Below, piece after piece: positions 9,422 through 20,030 of a stretch of 64,000 nucleotides of DNA. The stretch spans positions 124,001 to 188,000 of the forward strand of contig NZ_JANUSB010000005.1 in assembly GCF_024793895.1 (NCBI RefSeq), given 5' to 3'. The notes beneath the pieces were generated by a model. It was not told where the DNA came from and ran no database searches. It saw only the letters and a program-made list of their open reading frames with translations. Position 1 is the stretch's first letter. Each line of letters opens with the position of its first letter. A program made the position numbers and the translations under genes. The stretch comes from Serratia sp. AKBS12 (GTDB lineage: Bacteria > Pseudomonadota > Gammaproteobacteria > Enterobacterales > Enterobacteriaceae).

Positions 9422-11398
9422 TTAATTATTGTCTGCCAGTACGCAAAGCGAGTGCGCAGGCTGGCGCCAGGCGGGGAAATCCGCCTGCGAGTCTTCCTGA
9501 ACAAACGGGGCGACTACCTGCCAATCGCCGGCAGGCAAGGTCATAGCGGCCGTCTCCGGGCCGGCGTTAATCACTACCAGCCAACGTTGGGATAGCCGAA
9601 TTTGCAACTGCGGCGATGCATGCTCCCACTGCGATGCGCCGAGCGGCTGGCCCTGCGCATTCAGCCATTGCACGCTGCCATCACCCTCCTGCCACCAGCG
9701 GTCCTGGCGCAGGGCGGGAATCTGCCGCCGCAGTTGGATCAGCGCGGCGGTATAGTCGAGCAACGTCCGATCCGCCGACTGCCAGTCCAGCCAGGTAGTG
9801 GCATTATCCTGGCAATAGGCATTGTTGTTGCCCTGCTGACTGTGGCCATGCTCGTCGCCGGCCAACAGCATCGGCGTGCCCTGCGACAGCAACAGGGTGG
9901 CGAGTAACGCGCGCTGGCTGCCACGGCGGCGTTGCCTCACCTCGGCATCATCGGTTGGCCCTTCCACGCCGTGGTTATAGCTGTAATTACGTCCGTTGCC
10001 GTCACGGTTGTCTTCGCCGTTCGGCTGATTGTGCCGCTGGTTGTAGCTCACCAGATCCTGCAGGGTAAAGCCGTCGTGGGCGGTAAGCATGTTGATGCTG
10101 GCATAGGGCGCCCGGCCACGTTGGTCAAACACCGAGCTTGAGGCGGCAAAACGCTGGGCGAAAGCGCCAAGCGGCAAATCCCCCAGCAGCCAGAAACGCC
10201 GCATATCGTCACGATAATGGTCATTCCATTCAGCGAAACGGCCGGGAAAACCGCCCACCTGATAGCCGCCCGGGCCGATATCCCACGGTTCGGCGATCAG
10301 CTTGCAGCGGGACAGGGTGTCGTCCGCCAGCATCGCCTGAAACAGCGGCGCGTCGCGGTCGAATTCTGGCGTGCGGCCCAATACCGTGCCCAGATCGAAA
10401 CGAAAGCCGTCGACGTGACACTCGCGCACCCAAAAACGCAGGCAATCCATCACCCATGCCACGCCCGCCGGCTGATCGAGCCGCAGCGTGTTGCCGCAGC
10501 CGGTAACGTTGCTGTAGTCGCCGTCCGGGTTCAGCCAGTAATAGTTCGGGTTGTCGATACCACGCAGCGACAGCGTCGGTCCGTCAATATCCAGCTCGGC
10601 GCTGTGGTTGAACACCACGTCCAGAATCACTTCGATACCGGCGCGATGCAGGGCTTTTACCGCGTCGCGGAACTCGTGCAACGGCGACGACTGGCTGGCA
10701 TAGCGATTATCCGGCGCGTACGGCGCCAGCACGTTGTAGCCCCAGTAGTTCTGTAGCCCGAGCTGCTGCAACCGCGGCTCGGTGGTATGTTGCTGGATCG
10801 GCAATAGCTCTAGCGCAGTAATGCCCAATTGGGTGAAGTAGGCGATCATCACTGGGTGACCCAGCGCCGCAAAGCTGCCGCGCAGCGCCGGCGGGATCGC
10901 CGGATGTTGCAGCGTCAGACCGCGCACATGGGCTTCGTAAATCACCGTCTCTCCCCACGGCGTGGCCGGCGCGCGATCGTCCTGCCAATCATAGGCCTCA
11001 TCCACCACGATGCATTTGGGCATCAGCGCAGCACTGTCATGCTCATCGGCCTGCTGATAACCACCGTGTAGCCGGGGGTCGTCATTAACCGGGCCCTCGA
11101 CCGCGCGAGCAGCCGGGTCCAGCAGCAGTTTTTGCGGATTGAAGCGCAACCCTTGCGCCGGCGCGAACGGGCCATGCACCCGGTAAGCGTAACGCAGGCC
11201 CGGCCGCCCCCCCGGCAGATAACCGTGCCAGATATCGCCGCTGCGTGCCGGCAGCGGCAGGCGGGTTTCGCGCTGTTCGGCATCGAACAGGCACAGCTCC
11301 ACCCGTGTGGCATTGGCCGAAAACAGCGTAAAGTTGACGCCATTGCCGTCAAAATGAGCGCCATAGGGAGCGGCAAATCCGGGTTGCAATTGCGTCAT
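9422..11398 (-). CDS. glgX: Glycogen debranching enzyme GlgX
   Basis: GH13 isoamylase-type enzyme that hydrolyses alpha-1,6 branches of phosphorylase limit glycogen. It has 658 residues (E. coli 657). An N-terminal CBM48-like domain comes first, then the catalytic barrel with [11 protein letters not shown], the nucleophile in [11 protein letters not shown], the acid/base Glu in [13 protein letters not shown], and [15 protein letters not shown]. Its ATG overlaps the glgB stop by four bases, so translation is probably coupled. Confidence 0.97.
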   Translation of the reverse strand: MTQLQPGFAAPYGAHFDGNGVNFTLFSANATRVELCLFDAEQRETRLPLPARSGDIWHGYLPGGRPGLRYAYRVHGPFAPAQGLRFNPQKLLLDPAARAVEGPVNDDPRLHGGYQQADEHDSAALMPKCIVVDEAYDWQDDRAPATPWGETVIYEAHVRGLTLQHPAIPPALRGSFAALGHPVMIAYFTQLGITALELLPIQQHTTEPRLQQLGLQNYWGYNVLAPYAPDNRYASQSSPLHEFRDAVKALHRAGIEVILDVVFNHSAELDIDGPTLSLRGIDNPNYYWLNPDGDYSNVTGCGNTLRLDQPAGVAWVMDCLRFWVRECHVDGFRFDLGTVLGRTPEFDRDAPLFQAMLADDTLSRCKLIAEPWDIGPGGYQVGGFPGRFAEWNDHYRDDMRRFWLLGDLPLGAFAQRFAASSSVFDQRGRAPYASINMLTAHDGFTLQDLVSYNQRHNQPNGEDNRDGNGRNYSYNHGVEGPTDDAEVRQRRRGSQRALLATLLLSQGTPMLLAGDEHGHSQQGNNNAYCQDNATTWLDWQSADRTLLDYTAALIQLRRQIPALRQDRWWQEGDGSVQWLNAQGQPLGASQWEHASPQLQIRLSQRWLVVINAGPETAAMTLPAGDWQVVAPFVQEDSQADFPAWRQPAHSLCVLADNN

Positions 11399-13581
11399 GT
11401 CGCCTCCCGCAGCAGGTACAGCGTTGCCAGCGGCGGGACGGTAATGGCGATCGAATGATCGCGGCCGTGGCTGCCGATCGCCTGCGATTGAACCCGGCCC
11501 TGATTACCGGTATTGCTGCCGTGGTAATGGTGCGAGTCGGTATTGAGTATTTCCCGGTAGTTACCCGGCTGGGAAAGACCGATGCGATACTGATGACGCG
11601 GTACCGGGGTAAAATTGCTGACGGCAATCAGTTGGTTGCCGTCAGCGTCGTAGCGGGCAAAGGCAAAGACCGAGTTGTCGAAATCGTCCACCACCAGCCA
11701 TTCAAAGCCATCCGGCAGATAATCACGTTGGTACAGCGGCGGCGTGTTCTGATAACAGTGGTTGAGATCGCGCACCAGCCGCTGGACGCCGTGGTGCCAA
11801 CCATCCAGTCCTTGCAGCAAATGCCAGTCCAGACTGGTGTCGAAGTTCCACTCGCGCCCCTGGGCAAATTCGCAACCCATAAACAGCAGCTTTTTGCCGG
11901 GGTGCGCCCACATAAAACCGTAATAGGCGCGCAGGTTGGCGAACTTCTGCCAGGCATCGCCCGGCATGCGATCCAGCACCGAACGTTTACCGTGCACCAC
12001 TTCGTCATGGGAAATCGGCAGCACGAAGTTTTCGGTATAGGCATACAGCATGCCGAACGTCATTTGGTTATGTTGATATTTGCGGTGCACCGGATCGCAC
12101 TTCATGTAGTTTAGCGTGTCGTGCATCCAGCCCAGGTTCCATTTGTAATGAAAGCCCAGGCCGCTAGACTCCGGCGGCAGCGTGACGCCGGGATAGTCGG
12201 TGGACTCTTCCGCCAGCGTGACCGCGCCCGGTCGCTCCTTGCCCAGCGTGCGGTTGGTGTAACGCAGGAAGGCAATAGCTTCGAGGTTTTCATTGCCGCC
12301 GTAGTAGTTCGGCACCCACTCGCCCTCGGCGCGGCTATAGTCGCGATAGATCATCGAAGCGACCGCATCCACCCGCAAGCCGTCGATGCCGTAACGCTCC
12401 AGCCAAAAAAAGGCGTTTCCTGCCAGGTAATTACGCACTTCGTGGCGACCATAGTTGTAGATCAGCGTGTTCCAGTCCTGATGGAAACCTTCGCGCGGGT
12501 CGGCATATTCATACAGCGCGGTGCCGTCGAAATTGGCCAGCCCGTAGGCGTCGCTGGGGAAATGCCCCGGCACCCAGTCAAGGATCACATTGATGCCGGC
12601 CTGATGCGCTGCTGCAACAAAAGCCCTGAACTCCGCCGGCGTGCCAAAGCGACGGGTCGGCGCATACAGGCCCAACGGCTGATAGCCCCAACTGCCGTCG
12701 AACGGGTGTTCGTTGATCGGCAACAGTTCGATATGGGTGAACCCCATTTCCTTCACATACGGGATCAGCTGTTCTGCCAGTTCCTGATAGCTGAGCCAGA
12801 AATTGTTGTCACTGTGGCGACGCCATGAGCCAAGGTGCACCTCATAAATTGATACCGGCCGATCGAAACCGTTGGCACGCTGGCGCTGCTCCGCGTTTTC
12901 CACCACCTCGGGCAATGGAGCGACCAGCGAAGCGGTATCCGGGCGCATTTGCGCTTCAAACGCATAGGGATCGGCCTTGAGCTGGGTATTGCCGTAACAG
13001 TCGATGATTTCGTATTTGTAGAGCTGCCCGGCGCTCACCCCCGGCAGGAACAGTTCCCAGATGCCGTTTTCTTTGCGCAGACGCATCGGATGACGGCGGC
13101 CATCCCAAAAGTTGAACTCCCCCACCACCGAAACGCGCTGAGCATTTGGCGCCCATACCGCAAAGCTGACGCCGGCCACACCGTCCAGTTCGCTCAGGTG
13201 GGCCCCCAGGCGCTCATAGGGTCGCAAATGGGTGCCTTCAGCCAATAGCCAGCTGTCGATCTCCTGCAAAAGCGTGCCAAAACGGTAAGGATCTTCCAAC
13301 AATTGTTGATGATCGTGCCATTTAACCGAAAATTGATAGCGAAAAGGGTTTTTACGACGCGAGATAGTGGCACAGAAGAAACCGCGCGGTTCCAGGCAGT
13401 CGAGCTGCGTTACCCGACGTCCGGTTTGGGCATCCACCAGCCATACCTCGCTGGCATCAGGAAATAACGCTCGCACCTGTAGGCCCGCTGCGGTGGCATG
13501 CATGCCGAGCAGGGAGAACGGATCGGCATAATTACCGGAAATCAATTGATTAATCACGTCACGATCGGGAAGTACAGGCAT
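11395..13581 (-). CDS. glgB: 1,4-alpha-glucan branching enzyme GlgB
   Basis: GH13 transglycosylase that introduces alpha-1,6 branches into glycogen. It has 728 residues, as in E. coli. Two N-terminal beta-sandwich domains precede the barrel. The nucleophile Asp is in [20 protein letters not shown], the acid/base Glu in [11 protein letters not shown], and the transition-state Asp in [13 protein letters not shown]. It is the first gene of the glg operon, and the 339-base gap upstream must hold the operon promoter. Confidence 0.97.
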   Translation of the reverse strand: MPVLPDRDVINQLISGNYADPFSLLGMHATAAGLQVRALFPDASEVWLVDAQTGRRVTQLDCLEPRGFFCATISRRKNPFRYQFSVKWHDHQQLLEDPYRFGTLLQEIDSWLLAEGTHLRPYERLGAHLSELDGVAGVSFAVWAPNAQRVSVVGEFNFWDGRRHPMRLRKENGIWELFLPGVSAGQLYKYEIIDCYGNTQLKADPYAFEAQMRPDTASLVAPLPEVVENAEQRQRANGFDRPVSIYEVHLGSWRRHSDNNFWLSYQELAEQLIPYVKEMGFTHIELLPINEHPFDGSWGYQPLGLYAPTRRFGTPAEFRAFVAAAHQAGINVILDWVPGHFPSDAYGLANFDGTALYEYADPREGFHQDWNTLIYNYGRHEVRNYLAGNAFFWLERYGIDGLRVDAVASMIYRDYSRAEGEWVPNYYGGNENLEAIAFLRYTNRTLGKERPGAVTLAEESTDYPGVTLPPESSGLGFHYKWNLGWMHDTLNYMKCDPVHRKYQHNQMTFGMLYAYTENFVLPISHDEVVHGKRSVLDRMPGDAWQKFANLRAYYGFMWAHPGKKLLFMGCEFAQGREWNFDTSLDWHLLQGLDGWHHGVQRLVRDLNHCYQNTPPLYQRDYLPDGFEWLVVDDFDNSVFAFARYDADGNQLIAVSNFTPVPRHQYRIGLSQPGNYREILNTDSHHYHGSNTGNQGRVQSQAIGSHGRDHSIAITVPPLATLYLLREAT

Positions 13582-13699
13582 GTTCTTCTTCCTTTGCTTA
13601 ATAGCATGATCCTTAAGGGCTACATTTTTTACACGTTAGCCGTTGTGTTTATCATGCAATTCATTCGATGACTAAAGCGTGATTATGGTCGGTTATTGA

Positions 13700-13753
13700 T
13701 TAAACTTTACGCTTCCGACCTGTAGATCGCTCTTTCTGCTTCTTTTTAGACAT
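13700..13753 (-). CDS. Possible 17-residue basic small ORF upstream of glgB
   Basis: Reading minus from 13753, ATG opens 17 codons then TAA, giving MSKKKQKERSTGRKRKV. Nine of 17 residues are Lys or Arg. An AGGA lies only two bases before the ATG, which is poor spacing. It falls in the probable glgB leader, about 120 bases before the glgB start. It could be a real small protein, a leader ORF or chance; I do not recognise it. Only conservation or ribosome profiling could decide. Confidence 0.25.
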   Translation of the reverse strand: MSKKKQKERSTGRKRKV

Positions 13754-13880
13754 ATTCCTAGCAGAGGTGAAAATTCAATCAGCTACACAGTAAGCATAGC
13801 CAAAGACGACTAAAAGAATGGCGATGAGAATGAGGAAAATTTTTCAGATAAAGGGGGAAATGGTAGAAATGCGGTTTAAT

Positions 13881-13902
13881 GGGGCTGGCAGGCTCCAGCC
13901 CC
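13881..13902 (-). terminator. Hairpin after asd
   Basis: GGGGCTGG (13881-13888) pairs perfectly with CCAGCCCC (13895-13902) across a six-base loop, 19 bases past the asd stop. The T-run on the minus strand is poor, so it is a probable but weak terminator. Confidence 0.6.
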
Positions 13903-13920
13903 TGGACGTGTTGGCTATTT

Positions 13921-15027
13921 TTACAGCAGAATACGCAGCATGCGACGCAGCGGTTCCGCCGCCCCCCACAGCAGCTGGTCGCCGACGGTGAAGGCCGACA
14001 GGTATTCCGGCCCCATGTTCAGCTTGCGCAAACGTCCGACCGGGGTGTTCAGCGTACCGGTCACCGCGGCAGGTGTCAGTTCACGCATCGTCAGTTCGCG
14101 GTCGTTCGGGATCACCCGCACCCAGTCGTTATGGGTTGCCAGCATCTGTTCAATTTCCGGCAGCGGCACGTCTTGCTTGAGTTTCAGGGTAAACGCCTGG
14201 CTATGGCAGCGCAGCGCGCCAACGCGCACGCACAGGCCATCAACCGGGATAACGCTGGAGGTGGACAGGATCTTGTTGGTTTCCGCCTGGCCTTTCCACT
14301 CTTCACGACTCTGGCCGTTATCGAGCTGCTTGTCGATCCATGGGATCAGGCTGCCAGCCAATGGCACACCAAAATTGTCGGTCGGCAAGGTGCCGGAGCG
14401 GGTGGCCTCCGTCACTTTACGTTCGATATCCAGAATGGCCGCCGCCGGGTTTTGCAGCTCTTTTGCCACGTCGGCGTGCAGCATGCCCATTTGCACCAGC
14501 AGTTCGCGCATGTGGCGCGCACCGCCACCGGATGCCGCCTGGTAGGTGGCGACCGATGCCCATTCCACCAGATCGTTGGCAAACAGCCCGCCCAGTGACA
14601 TCAGCATCAGGCTGACGGTGCAGTTGCCGCCGACAAACGTTTTGATGCCTTTATCCAGCCCTTGCTGGATCACCGCGTGGTTGACCGGGTCCAGAATGAT
14701 AATCGCGTCGTCCTGCATGCGCAGTGATGATGCGGCATCAATCCAGTAACCCTGCCAGCCACTTTCACGCAGCTTGGGATAAACTTCGTTAGTGTAATCG
14801 CCGCCCTGGCAGGTGATGATAATATCAAGTGCGGCTAGCGCATCGATATCGTAAGCATCTTGCAGCGTGCCGTTTTGCTGGCCGCCGATGGCTGGTGCAG
14901 CAGAACCGTGCTGAGATGTAGAAAAGAATACCGGGCGGATGGCGTCAAAATCGCGCTCTTCTGCCATGCGTTGCATGAGCACAGAGCCGACCATACCGCG
15001 CCAACCGACTAAACCAACGTTTTTCAT
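13921..15027 (-). CDS. asd: Aspartate-semialdehyde dehydrogenase Asd
   Basis: Reduces aspartyl-4-phosphate to aspartate-4-semialdehyde with NADPH, leading to lysine, diaminopimelate, threonine and methionine. It has 368 residues (E. coli 367). The NADP-binding N-terminus is [18 protein letters not shown], the catalytic Cys is in [12 protein letters not shown] (about residue 135), and [14 protein letters not shown] follows. It is divergent from yhgN and lies beside the glg operon, as in E. coli. Confidence 0.98.
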   Translation of the reverse strand: MKNVGLVGWRGMVGSVLMQRMAEERDFDAIRPVFFSTSQHGSAAPAIGGQQNGTLQDAYDIDALAALDIIITCQGGDYTNEVYPKLRESGWQGYWIDAASSLRMQDDAIIILDPVNHAVIQQGLDKGIKTFVGGNCTVSLMLMSLGGLFANDLVEWASVATYQAASGGGARHMRELLVQMGMLHADVAKELQNPAAAILDIERKVTEATRSGTLPTDNFGVPLAGSLIPWIDKQLDNGQSREEWKGQAETNKILSTSSVIPVDGLCVRVGALRCHSQAFTLKLKQDVPLPEIEQMLATHNDWVRVIPNDRELTMRELTPAAVTGTLNTPVGRLRKLNMGPEYLSAFTVGDQLLWGAAEPLRRMLRILL

Positions 15028-15212
15028 GATAACTGTCCTGCCTTGGAGGATGACGACAAATTTGTAGAGATGGACACAATGTCCCCACCTTACAAAATGT
15101 CAGCGCAGGCGCAAAGTGAATTTAATCGATGGCTGGGCATTTCTCAGCAATCCTTCTTATAGGCGGGGGGCAAGCAGTCATTTTGCTGCCTCTGGCCGCG
15201 GTTGAGGTAATG

Positions 15213-15806
15213 ATGACAGAGATGATTTCAGCGACGGTGTTGCTGTTTTTAATTATGGACCCACTCGGTAATCTGCCGATTTTCATGTCGGTGCTCAAGC
15301 ACCTTGAACCTCGCCGCCGGCGCATTGTGTTAATCCGCGAGCTGCTGATTGCGCTGATACTGATGCTGGTATTTCTGTTTGCCGGCGAGAACATTCTGGC
15401 CTTCCTCAACCTGCGCACTGAAACGGTCTCCATTTCCGGCGGCATCATTCTGTTCCTGATAGCCATCAGGATGATTTTCCCATCACAGGAAGGCAACAAC
15501 AGCGGTCTTTCCGCCGGCGAGGAGCCGTTTCTGGTACCGTTGGCGATCCCGCTGGTAGCCGGGCCATCGATATTGGCAGCGCTGATGCTGCTGTCACATC
15601 AATACCCTAATCAACTGGGACATCTGGTGGTCGCGTTGTTGATAGCCTGGGGGATTTCTGCCGCCATCCTGCTGATGTCGGACCTGTTTTTGCGTCTATT
15701 GGGCAGTAAGGGCGTCAGCGCGCTGGAGCGTTTGATGGGGCTGGTGCTGGTAATGCTGTCAACGCAGATGTTTCTGGATGGCGTGCGTGCCTATCTGAAA
15801 CTGTAG
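15213..15806 (+). CDS. yhgN: MarC-family membrane protein YhgN
   Basis: Integral inner-membrane protein of the MarC/UPF0056 family; its biochemical role is unknown. The ATG at 15213 gives 197 residues, the E. coli length, five bases behind GAGG; an adjacent ATG at 15210 is the alternative. About six hydrophobic segments are seen, with the family motifs LIMDPLGNLPIFMSVLKHL near the N-terminus and LAIPLVAGPSILAALMLLS mid-protein. It is divergent from asd and converges on gntU, with a shared hairpin between. Confidence 0.93.
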   Translation: MTEMISATVLLFLIMDPLGNLPIFMSVLKHLEPRRRRIVLIRELLIALILMLVFLFAGENILAFLNLRTETVSISGGIILFLIAIRMIFPSQEGNNSGLSAGEEPFLVPLAIPLVAGPSILAALMLLSHQYPNQLGHLVVALLIAWGISAAILLMSDLFLRLLGSKGVSALERLMGLVLVMLSTQMFLDGVRAYLKL

Positions 15807-15834
15807 CAAAGGGAAAGAAGCGCGGAGAATAAGA

Positions 15835-15857
15835 CCGGTCAGCATTCACTGACCGGC
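15835..15857. terminator. Hairpin between convergent yhgN and gntU
   Basis: CCGGTCAG (15835-15842), loop CATTCA, CTGACCGG (15849-15856): a perfect 8-bp stem placed to serve both convergent genes. T-runs are short on both sides. Confidence 0.7.
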
Positions 15858-15882
15858 CTTGGCATGAAAAAATGACGGCAGA

Positions 15883-17220
15883 TTACATCATCGAGAACGC
15901 GATCATGCCGACAACGGCACCGGTGGTGCCGAGAATGGTTTCCATCACCGACCAGGTTTTTAACGTCTGCGCTTCGGTGGCGCCGGTGAACTTGCCAAAC
16001 AGCCAGAAGCCGGAGTCATTCACGTGGCTCAGTACGATAGAGCCACCGGCGATACAAATCGACAGCGCCGCCATCTGTGCGCCAGAATAACCCAGTTCAC
16101 CAATCACCGGCATCACCAGGCCGACGGTAGTCAGACACGCTACGGTAGCCGAGCCTTGAATGACTCGGACTGCCGCAGACAGCACAAAGCAGGCAATGGC
16201 GATCGGCAAGCCGGCGCCAATCAGCGCATTACCCAGCGCCGGGCCTACGCCAGAATCGACCAGCACCTGCTTGAATACGCCGCCGGCACCGGTCACCAAC
16301 AGAATGATCCCTGCGGGCTGGATTGCCGCGGAACAGACTTCCATCACCTTTTCTTTGCTCATGCCACGACGAATCGCCAGGCCATAAATCGCCACCAGAC
16401 AGGCAATCAGAATCGCGGTGAACGGGTGTCCGATAAATTGCAGCCACTGATACAGCGAACTGCCTTCAACGGTGAAGCGTGCGCCAATGGTTTTCATCCC
16501 CACCAGCACCAGCGGGAACAGCACTAATGCCAGGCTGAAGCCAAACGACGGCAGCTTGCTCTTGTCAATGCTGGGTTCCTCGATATCTTTTGGCAGCTCC
16601 AGCGTCACGTGTTTACTGATGAACGAACCGAACAGCGGGCCAGCCAACAGCATGCCGGGGATCGCCGCAGCCAGGCCGATGACGATCATCCAGCCAAAAT
16701 CGGCATTCATTTGCGAAGCCAATAGCATCGGCGTCGGTCCCGGCAGCAGGAAGGCAGCAGCGGCGGCAACGCCGGCAAACAACGGAATAACCTGCTTGAT
16801 CAGATTGCCGCCGGTACGGCGGGCAACGGCGAACGCCACGCCAATCAACAGCACGATCGCCACGTCAAAGAACAGCGGCAAGGCACAGACCAGACCGGCA
16901 ATACCCAGTGCGTAGTGCGCACGCTGTTCACCGAATCCCTTCAACAGTTTGACGGCGATCTGATCCAGCGCGCCTGTTTCATGCAGAATTTTGCCGAACA
17001 TCGCGCCCAGCGCCACAACGATCGCCAGGAAGCCCAAGGTGCCGCCCATGCCTTTTTGCATGGTGTCGGTGATTTTTTCCAGCGACATGCCGGAAAACAG
17101 GCCCGCGCCCATCGACACCAGCATCAGGGCGATGAAGGCATGCATGCGCGCCTTCATCACCAGGAAGAGCAATAGCAACACCGAACCAACGGCGGTGAAA
17201 ACCAGCGTTAACGTATCCAT
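15883..17220 (-). CDS. gntU: Low-affinity gluconate:H+ symporter GntU
   Basis: GntP-family permease in the inner membrane that imports gluconate. It has 445 residues (E. coli GntU 446) and about 12-14 hydrophobic segments. Family stretches include VVALGAMFGKILHETGA, FFDVAIVLLIGVAF, GPTPMLLASQMNADFG and HVNDSGFWLFGKFTG. It starts two bases after the gntK stop, which confirms a gntKU operon, as in E. coli. GntR operators upstream of gntK would control both. Confidence 0.93.
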   Translation of the reverse strand: MDTLTLVFTAVGSVLLLLFLVMKARMHAFIALMLVSMGAGLFSGMSLEKITDTMQKGMGGTLGFLAIVVALGAMFGKILHETGALDQIAVKLLKGFGEQRAHYALGIAGLVCALPLFFDVAIVLLIGVAFAVARRTGGNLIKQVIPLFAGVAAAAAFLLPGPTPMLLASQMNADFGWMIVIGLAAAIPGMLLAGPLFGSFISKHVTLELPKDIEEPSIDKSKLPSFGFSLALVLFPLVLVGMKTIGARFTVEGSSLYQWLQFIGHPFTAILIACLVAIYGLAIRRGMSKEKVMEVCSAAIQPAGIILLVTGAGGVFKQVLVDSGVGPALGNALIGAGLPIAIACFVLSAAVRVIQGSATVACLTTVGLVMPVIGELGYSGAQMAALSICIAGGSIVLSHVNDSGFWLFGKFTGATEAQTLKTWSVMETILGTTGAVVGMIAFSMM

Positions 17221-17222
17221 AA

Positions 17223-17753
17223 TTATTCCTGAGCGGTTACTGTGGTTATCAGTTTAATAGTGTCAGCAACCACGCCTTCTAAAGGTTGGTTGATATCGAT
17301 CGCATGAACATCGCCTTCATCGGCGCCAGGTTCTTCCAGCGCTTCAAACTGGGAAACCAGCATCTGCGGCTTGAAGAAATGCCCTTTACGCTGCTTCAAA
17401 CGTTCTTCAATGATCGCTTTGGAACCTTGCAGGTAGATGAAATGCAGATTGCTGTTGCCGGCACGCAGGCGATCGCGATAACGCTTTTTCAGTGCCGAAC
17501 ACACCAACAGAGCCACATTATTGGTCCGCTGCATGGCAAAAATGGCATCGTTCAACGCCGTCAGCCAAGGAGCACGGTCGTCGTCATTGAGCGCATGGCC
17601 ATCGGCCATCTTGTTGATGTTGCTGCGTGGATGCAGGTAATCCCCGTCAAGCATCGCAGCGCTGATTTCATGGGCAACTGCATTGGCTACCGCTGATTTC
17701 CCGCTGCCAGATACGCCCATTAAAATAAAAACGTGGTGTTGTGTATTACTCAT
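17223..17753 (-). CDS. gntK: Gluconokinase GntK
   Basis: Phosphorylates D-gluconate to 6-phosphogluconate for the Entner-Doudoroff and pentose phosphate routes. It has 176 residues (E. coli 175). The Walker A loop GVSGSGKSAVANAVAHE is near residue 13; LDGDYLHPRSNINKMADG and CSALKKRYRDRLR are gluconokinase signatures. It is the first gene of the gntKU operon, with two GntR operators about 35-65 bases upstream. Confidence 0.97.
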   Translation of the reverse strand: MSNTQHHVFILMGVSGSGKSAVANAVAHEISAAMLDGDYLHPRSNINKMADGHALNDDDRAPWLTALNDAIFAMQRTNNVALLVCSALKKRYRDRLRAGNSNLHFIYLQGSKAIIEERLKQRKGHFFKPQMLVSQFEALEEPGADEGDVHAIDINQPLEGVVADTIKLITTVTAQE

Positions 17754-17786
17754 AATATTACTGCCCTGTTGGGGTCACCAGCCAAA

Positions 17787-17816
17787 ATGTTACTGGTAAC
17801 AAGTTATCGGTAACAT
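17787..17816 (-). promoter_or_regulatory. Two tandem GntR operators upstream of gntK
   Basis: ATGTTACTGGTAACAA (17787-17802) and AAGTTATCGGTAACAT (17801-17816) each match the enteric GntR operator ATGTTACCGGTAACAT at 14 of 16 positions. They abut with a two-base overlap. The gene for the repressor lies just upstream, so negative control lifted by gluconate is expected. Confidence 0.85.
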
Positions 17817-17939
17817 TGTCTTTGTAGATGAAGTATTAAGCAACAAACACCTATGATGATTTTACATAACTGTGAAGGCCATCAAAAAACCATGCTGGAC
17901 TGAAAAACTAGGAATATGCTCAAGCGCGCGATGGCGGCG

Positions 17940-18935
17940 CTACAGACTGCCGCCAAGCAGGAGGGTAAAACCGGTGTCAATCATGCGCGGATTAACCGCT
18001 TCGCCACGCAGTTTTGCCAGTAGGCTTTGCGCGGCCACTTGCCCCATGCGCTCACGCAATGTCAACACGCTGGCAAGTTTTGGCACCATCACCTGACCGA
18101 TATCATGGCCGTGGAATCCGGCAATTGCCATGTCCTGTGGAATCGACAGTCCCTGGCGCTGGCATTCAAGCATTGCCCCTACCGCCAGGTCATCGTTAGT
18201 ACAAAATATGCTGTCTACCTGAGGATATTCTTTCTGCGCCAAACGTAACAGTTCACCGCCAGAAGAATACGAAGAAGCCCGATCGGTCATGATGCAATGG
18301 GGTTGTAAACCTGCATCCAGCATCGCCTGCTGATAACCGCGTTGTTTAATCAGGGTTCGTTCATCAAGGCGTGCGCCAAGATACACCACGTGCCGATGGC
18401 CATGAGCAATGATTTGTTGAGTCATTTGGCGCGCGGCTTCAAAATTATCAAAGCCGACAGCCAGATCCAGACAGGGTGTAACGCAATCCATCAATTCGAC
18501 GACGGGAATACCGGCCACTTCAATCATTTTTAAAGTACGTGGCGTGTGGTTACGTTCGGACAGGATCAAACCGTCAATATTGAAGGAAAGCAGCGAAGTC
18601 AGGCGTTCTTCTTCACGCTCCGGCAAATAGCCATAGTGCGCCAGCATGGTTTGATAATTATGCGCATCGGTAACGCTTTCAATGCCGCGCAACACCTCGG
18701 CAAAAACCTGGTTGGTCAACGATGGCAACAGCACGCCGATCGCCCGACTGGTGGCATTGGAGAGAATGTCCGGCGCTCGGTTGGGGATATATCCCAGCTC
18801 ATCCAGCGCTACCGCAATTTTTTGCTGCAAAGCGGCGGAAACCTGATCGGGATTGCGCAAATAGCGGCTCACCGTCATCTTGGTGACGCCTACCTTATTT
18901 GCCACATCTTGAAGTACCGGCCGTTTTTTCTTCAT
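17940..18935 (-). CDS. gntR: Gluconate repressor GntR
   Basis: LacI-family transcription factor that represses gluconate uptake and phosphorylation genes; gluconate is the inducer. The start at 18935 gives 331 residues, the E. coli length, beginning MKKKRPVLQDVANKVG; a longer frame adds 12 residues with no ribosome site. The N-terminal helix-turn-helix is VTKMTVSRYLRNPDQVS. The hinge IPNRAPDILSNATSRAIGVLLPSLTNQVF and a periplasmic-binding-type effector domain follow. It is upstream of gntKU on the same strand but separated by the operator region. Confidence 0.96.
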   Translation of the reverse strand: MKKKRPVLQDVANKVGVTKMTVSRYLRNPDQVSAALQQKIAVALDELGYIPNRAPDILSNATSRAIGVLLPSLTNQVFAEVLRGIESVTDAHNYQTMLAHYGYLPEREEERLTSLLSFNIDGLILSERNHTPRTLKMIEVAGIPVVELMDCVTPCLDLAVGFDNFEAARQMTQQIIAHGHRHVVYLGARLDERTLIKQRGYQQAMLDAGLQPHCIMTDRASSYSSGGELLRLAQKEYPQVDSIFCTNDDLAVGAMLECQRQGLSIPQDMAIAGFHGHDIGQVMVPKLASVLTLRERMGQVAAQSLLAKLRGEAVNPRMIDTGFTLLLGGSL

Positions 18936-19023
18936 TATCAATGAACTGGCTAACCATGAATGGGTGTTCATTTTAGCAAAAAAAAAGGCGCGCCGATATT
19001 GCTGGTTAGTGAGCGGCAGTCTT

Positions 19024-19053
19024 AAAAAAGGCTCAACGCGCAGGTTGAGCCTT
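19024..19053 (-). terminator. Rho-independent terminator of yhhW
   Basis: On the minus strand GGCTCAAC, loop CTGCGC, GTTGAGCC, then six T. The hairpin occupies 19030-19051 and the T-run 19024-19029, just past the yhhW stop. Confidence 0.9.
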
Positions 19054-19073
19054 AATGGTGGTTACTGCGTTAA

Positions 19074-19769
19074 TCAGACCGGCGGCAGATCAAACAGCAG
19101 GATTTCACTGTCTTCATCGGCATGAATCGACAACTCGGCTTCATCCCATACCGCGAACGCATCGCTGGTACTGCCCGTATGTCCATTGATAGTCACCGTA
19201 CCGCGCACGACCTGGATCCAGATGCGGCGTTCGGCCGCTACCTGATAGGCTGGCTGCTGGTCTTTTTCCAGCGCCCAACGCGTCAGCGTCATGTCCTGGA
19301 ATACTTTCAACGAGCCTTCACGGGCATCGGGCGACAATACCAGTTGGCGGCCCTTCGGCGCATCGAACATGCGTTGCTCGTAACGCGGCGGCAAGCCGTT
19401 GGTATCAGGAATGATCCAGATCTGATACAGGTGCAGTGGCCGATCGCTATTACCGTTGTATTCGGAGTGCCGTACACCGGTACCCGCGCTCATGATCTGG
19501 AACTCACCGGCCTGAATCTGCTCTTTGTTGCCCATACTGTCCTGATGCTCGACGGTACCGCTGAGCACGTAGGTCAAAATTTCCATGTCTTTATGCGGAT
19601 GGGTACCAAAACCCTGCCCCGCATCGATCACGTCTTCATTGATCACCCGCAGTGCGGAGAACCCCATAAAGTCAGGATCGTAGTAATTGGCAAATGAGAA
19701 GGTGTGCCAGCTGTCCAACCAACCATGATTGGCATGACCGCGGTCTTCTGCTTTACGTACATAAATCAT
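19074..19769 (-). CDS. yhhW: Pirin-family protein YhhW (quercetinase)
   Basis: Bicupin metalloprotein; the E. coli homologue has quercetin 2,3-dioxygenase activity in vitro, but its physiological role is unclear. ATG at 19769 gives 231 residues, the E. coli length, eight bases behind GGAG; a TTG two codons upstream is less likely. Pirin motifs seen are RGHANHGWLDSWHTFSFANYYDP, the metal ligands GFGTHPHKDMEILTYVLSG, and MSAGTGVRHSEYN. It is a monocistronic unit with its own terminator. Confidence 0.94.
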   Translation of the reverse strand: MIYVRKAEDRGHANHGWLDSWHTFSFANYYDPDFMGFSALRVINEDVIDAGQGFGTHPHKDMEILTYVLSGTVEHQDSMGNKEQIQAGEFQIMSAGTGVRHSEYNGNSDRPLHLYQIWIIPDTNGLPPRYEQRMFDAPKGRQLVLSPDAREGSLKVFQDMTLTRWALEKDQQPAYQVAAERRIWIQVVRGTVTINGHTGSTSDAFAVWDEAELSIHADEDSEILLFDLPPV

Positions 19770-19918
19770 ATTCAACTCTCCTCAACGTTTTTTACAGTCT
19801 AGTCCTGCATAGGAAATAAGAAAGCGTAAAAAACTCACCCCTCTGTTCAAAAAATTCGATGAAATTGCCAGAGGAGCCGCAGAAGATTTGTTGCGCGTAA
19901 AGGTGGATGATTTTGGGC

Positions 19919-20024
19919 AAAAAAAAAGCCAGCACCCGAGCTGGCTAAGTAACACTGGAAGCAATGTGAGCAATGTCGTGCCTTCTAGCGAGAGTGGCAA
20001 AGGGTGCTACCCTCCCGAGAACGC
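19919..20024 (-). ncRNA. ryhB: Small RNA RyhB
   Basis: Fur-repressed Hfq-dependent small RNA that lowers expression of iron-using proteins. On the minus strand the conserved core GCACGACATTGCTCACATTG, followed by CTTCCAGTGTTACTTAGC, is nearly identical to E. coli RyhB. It ends in the hairpin GCCAGC-TCGG-GTGCTGGC with eight or nine T. The 5' end near 20024 is inferred by aligning the promoter with E. coli; the length would be about 106 nt. The 5' stem differs from E. coli. It sits beside yhhY as in E. coli, but yhhX is absent. Confidence 0.93.
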
Positions 20025-20030
20025 ACAGCA

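Larger units (their letters stand above)
13582..13920 (-). promoter_or_regulatory. glg operon upstream region
   Basis: This gap between the asd stop and the glgB start must carry the glgBXCAP promoter and leader. It is more AT-rich than the flanking genes. It contains the asd hairpin at 13881-13902 and a 17-codon basic ORF (13700-13753, listed separately). I could not fix a -35/-10 pair or a CRP site with confidence. Confidence 0.5.

Noticed and set aside
19782..20000. 72-codon minus-strand frame over ryhB
   Set aside because: It covers the RyhB terminator and core; the conserved RNA explains the sequence.
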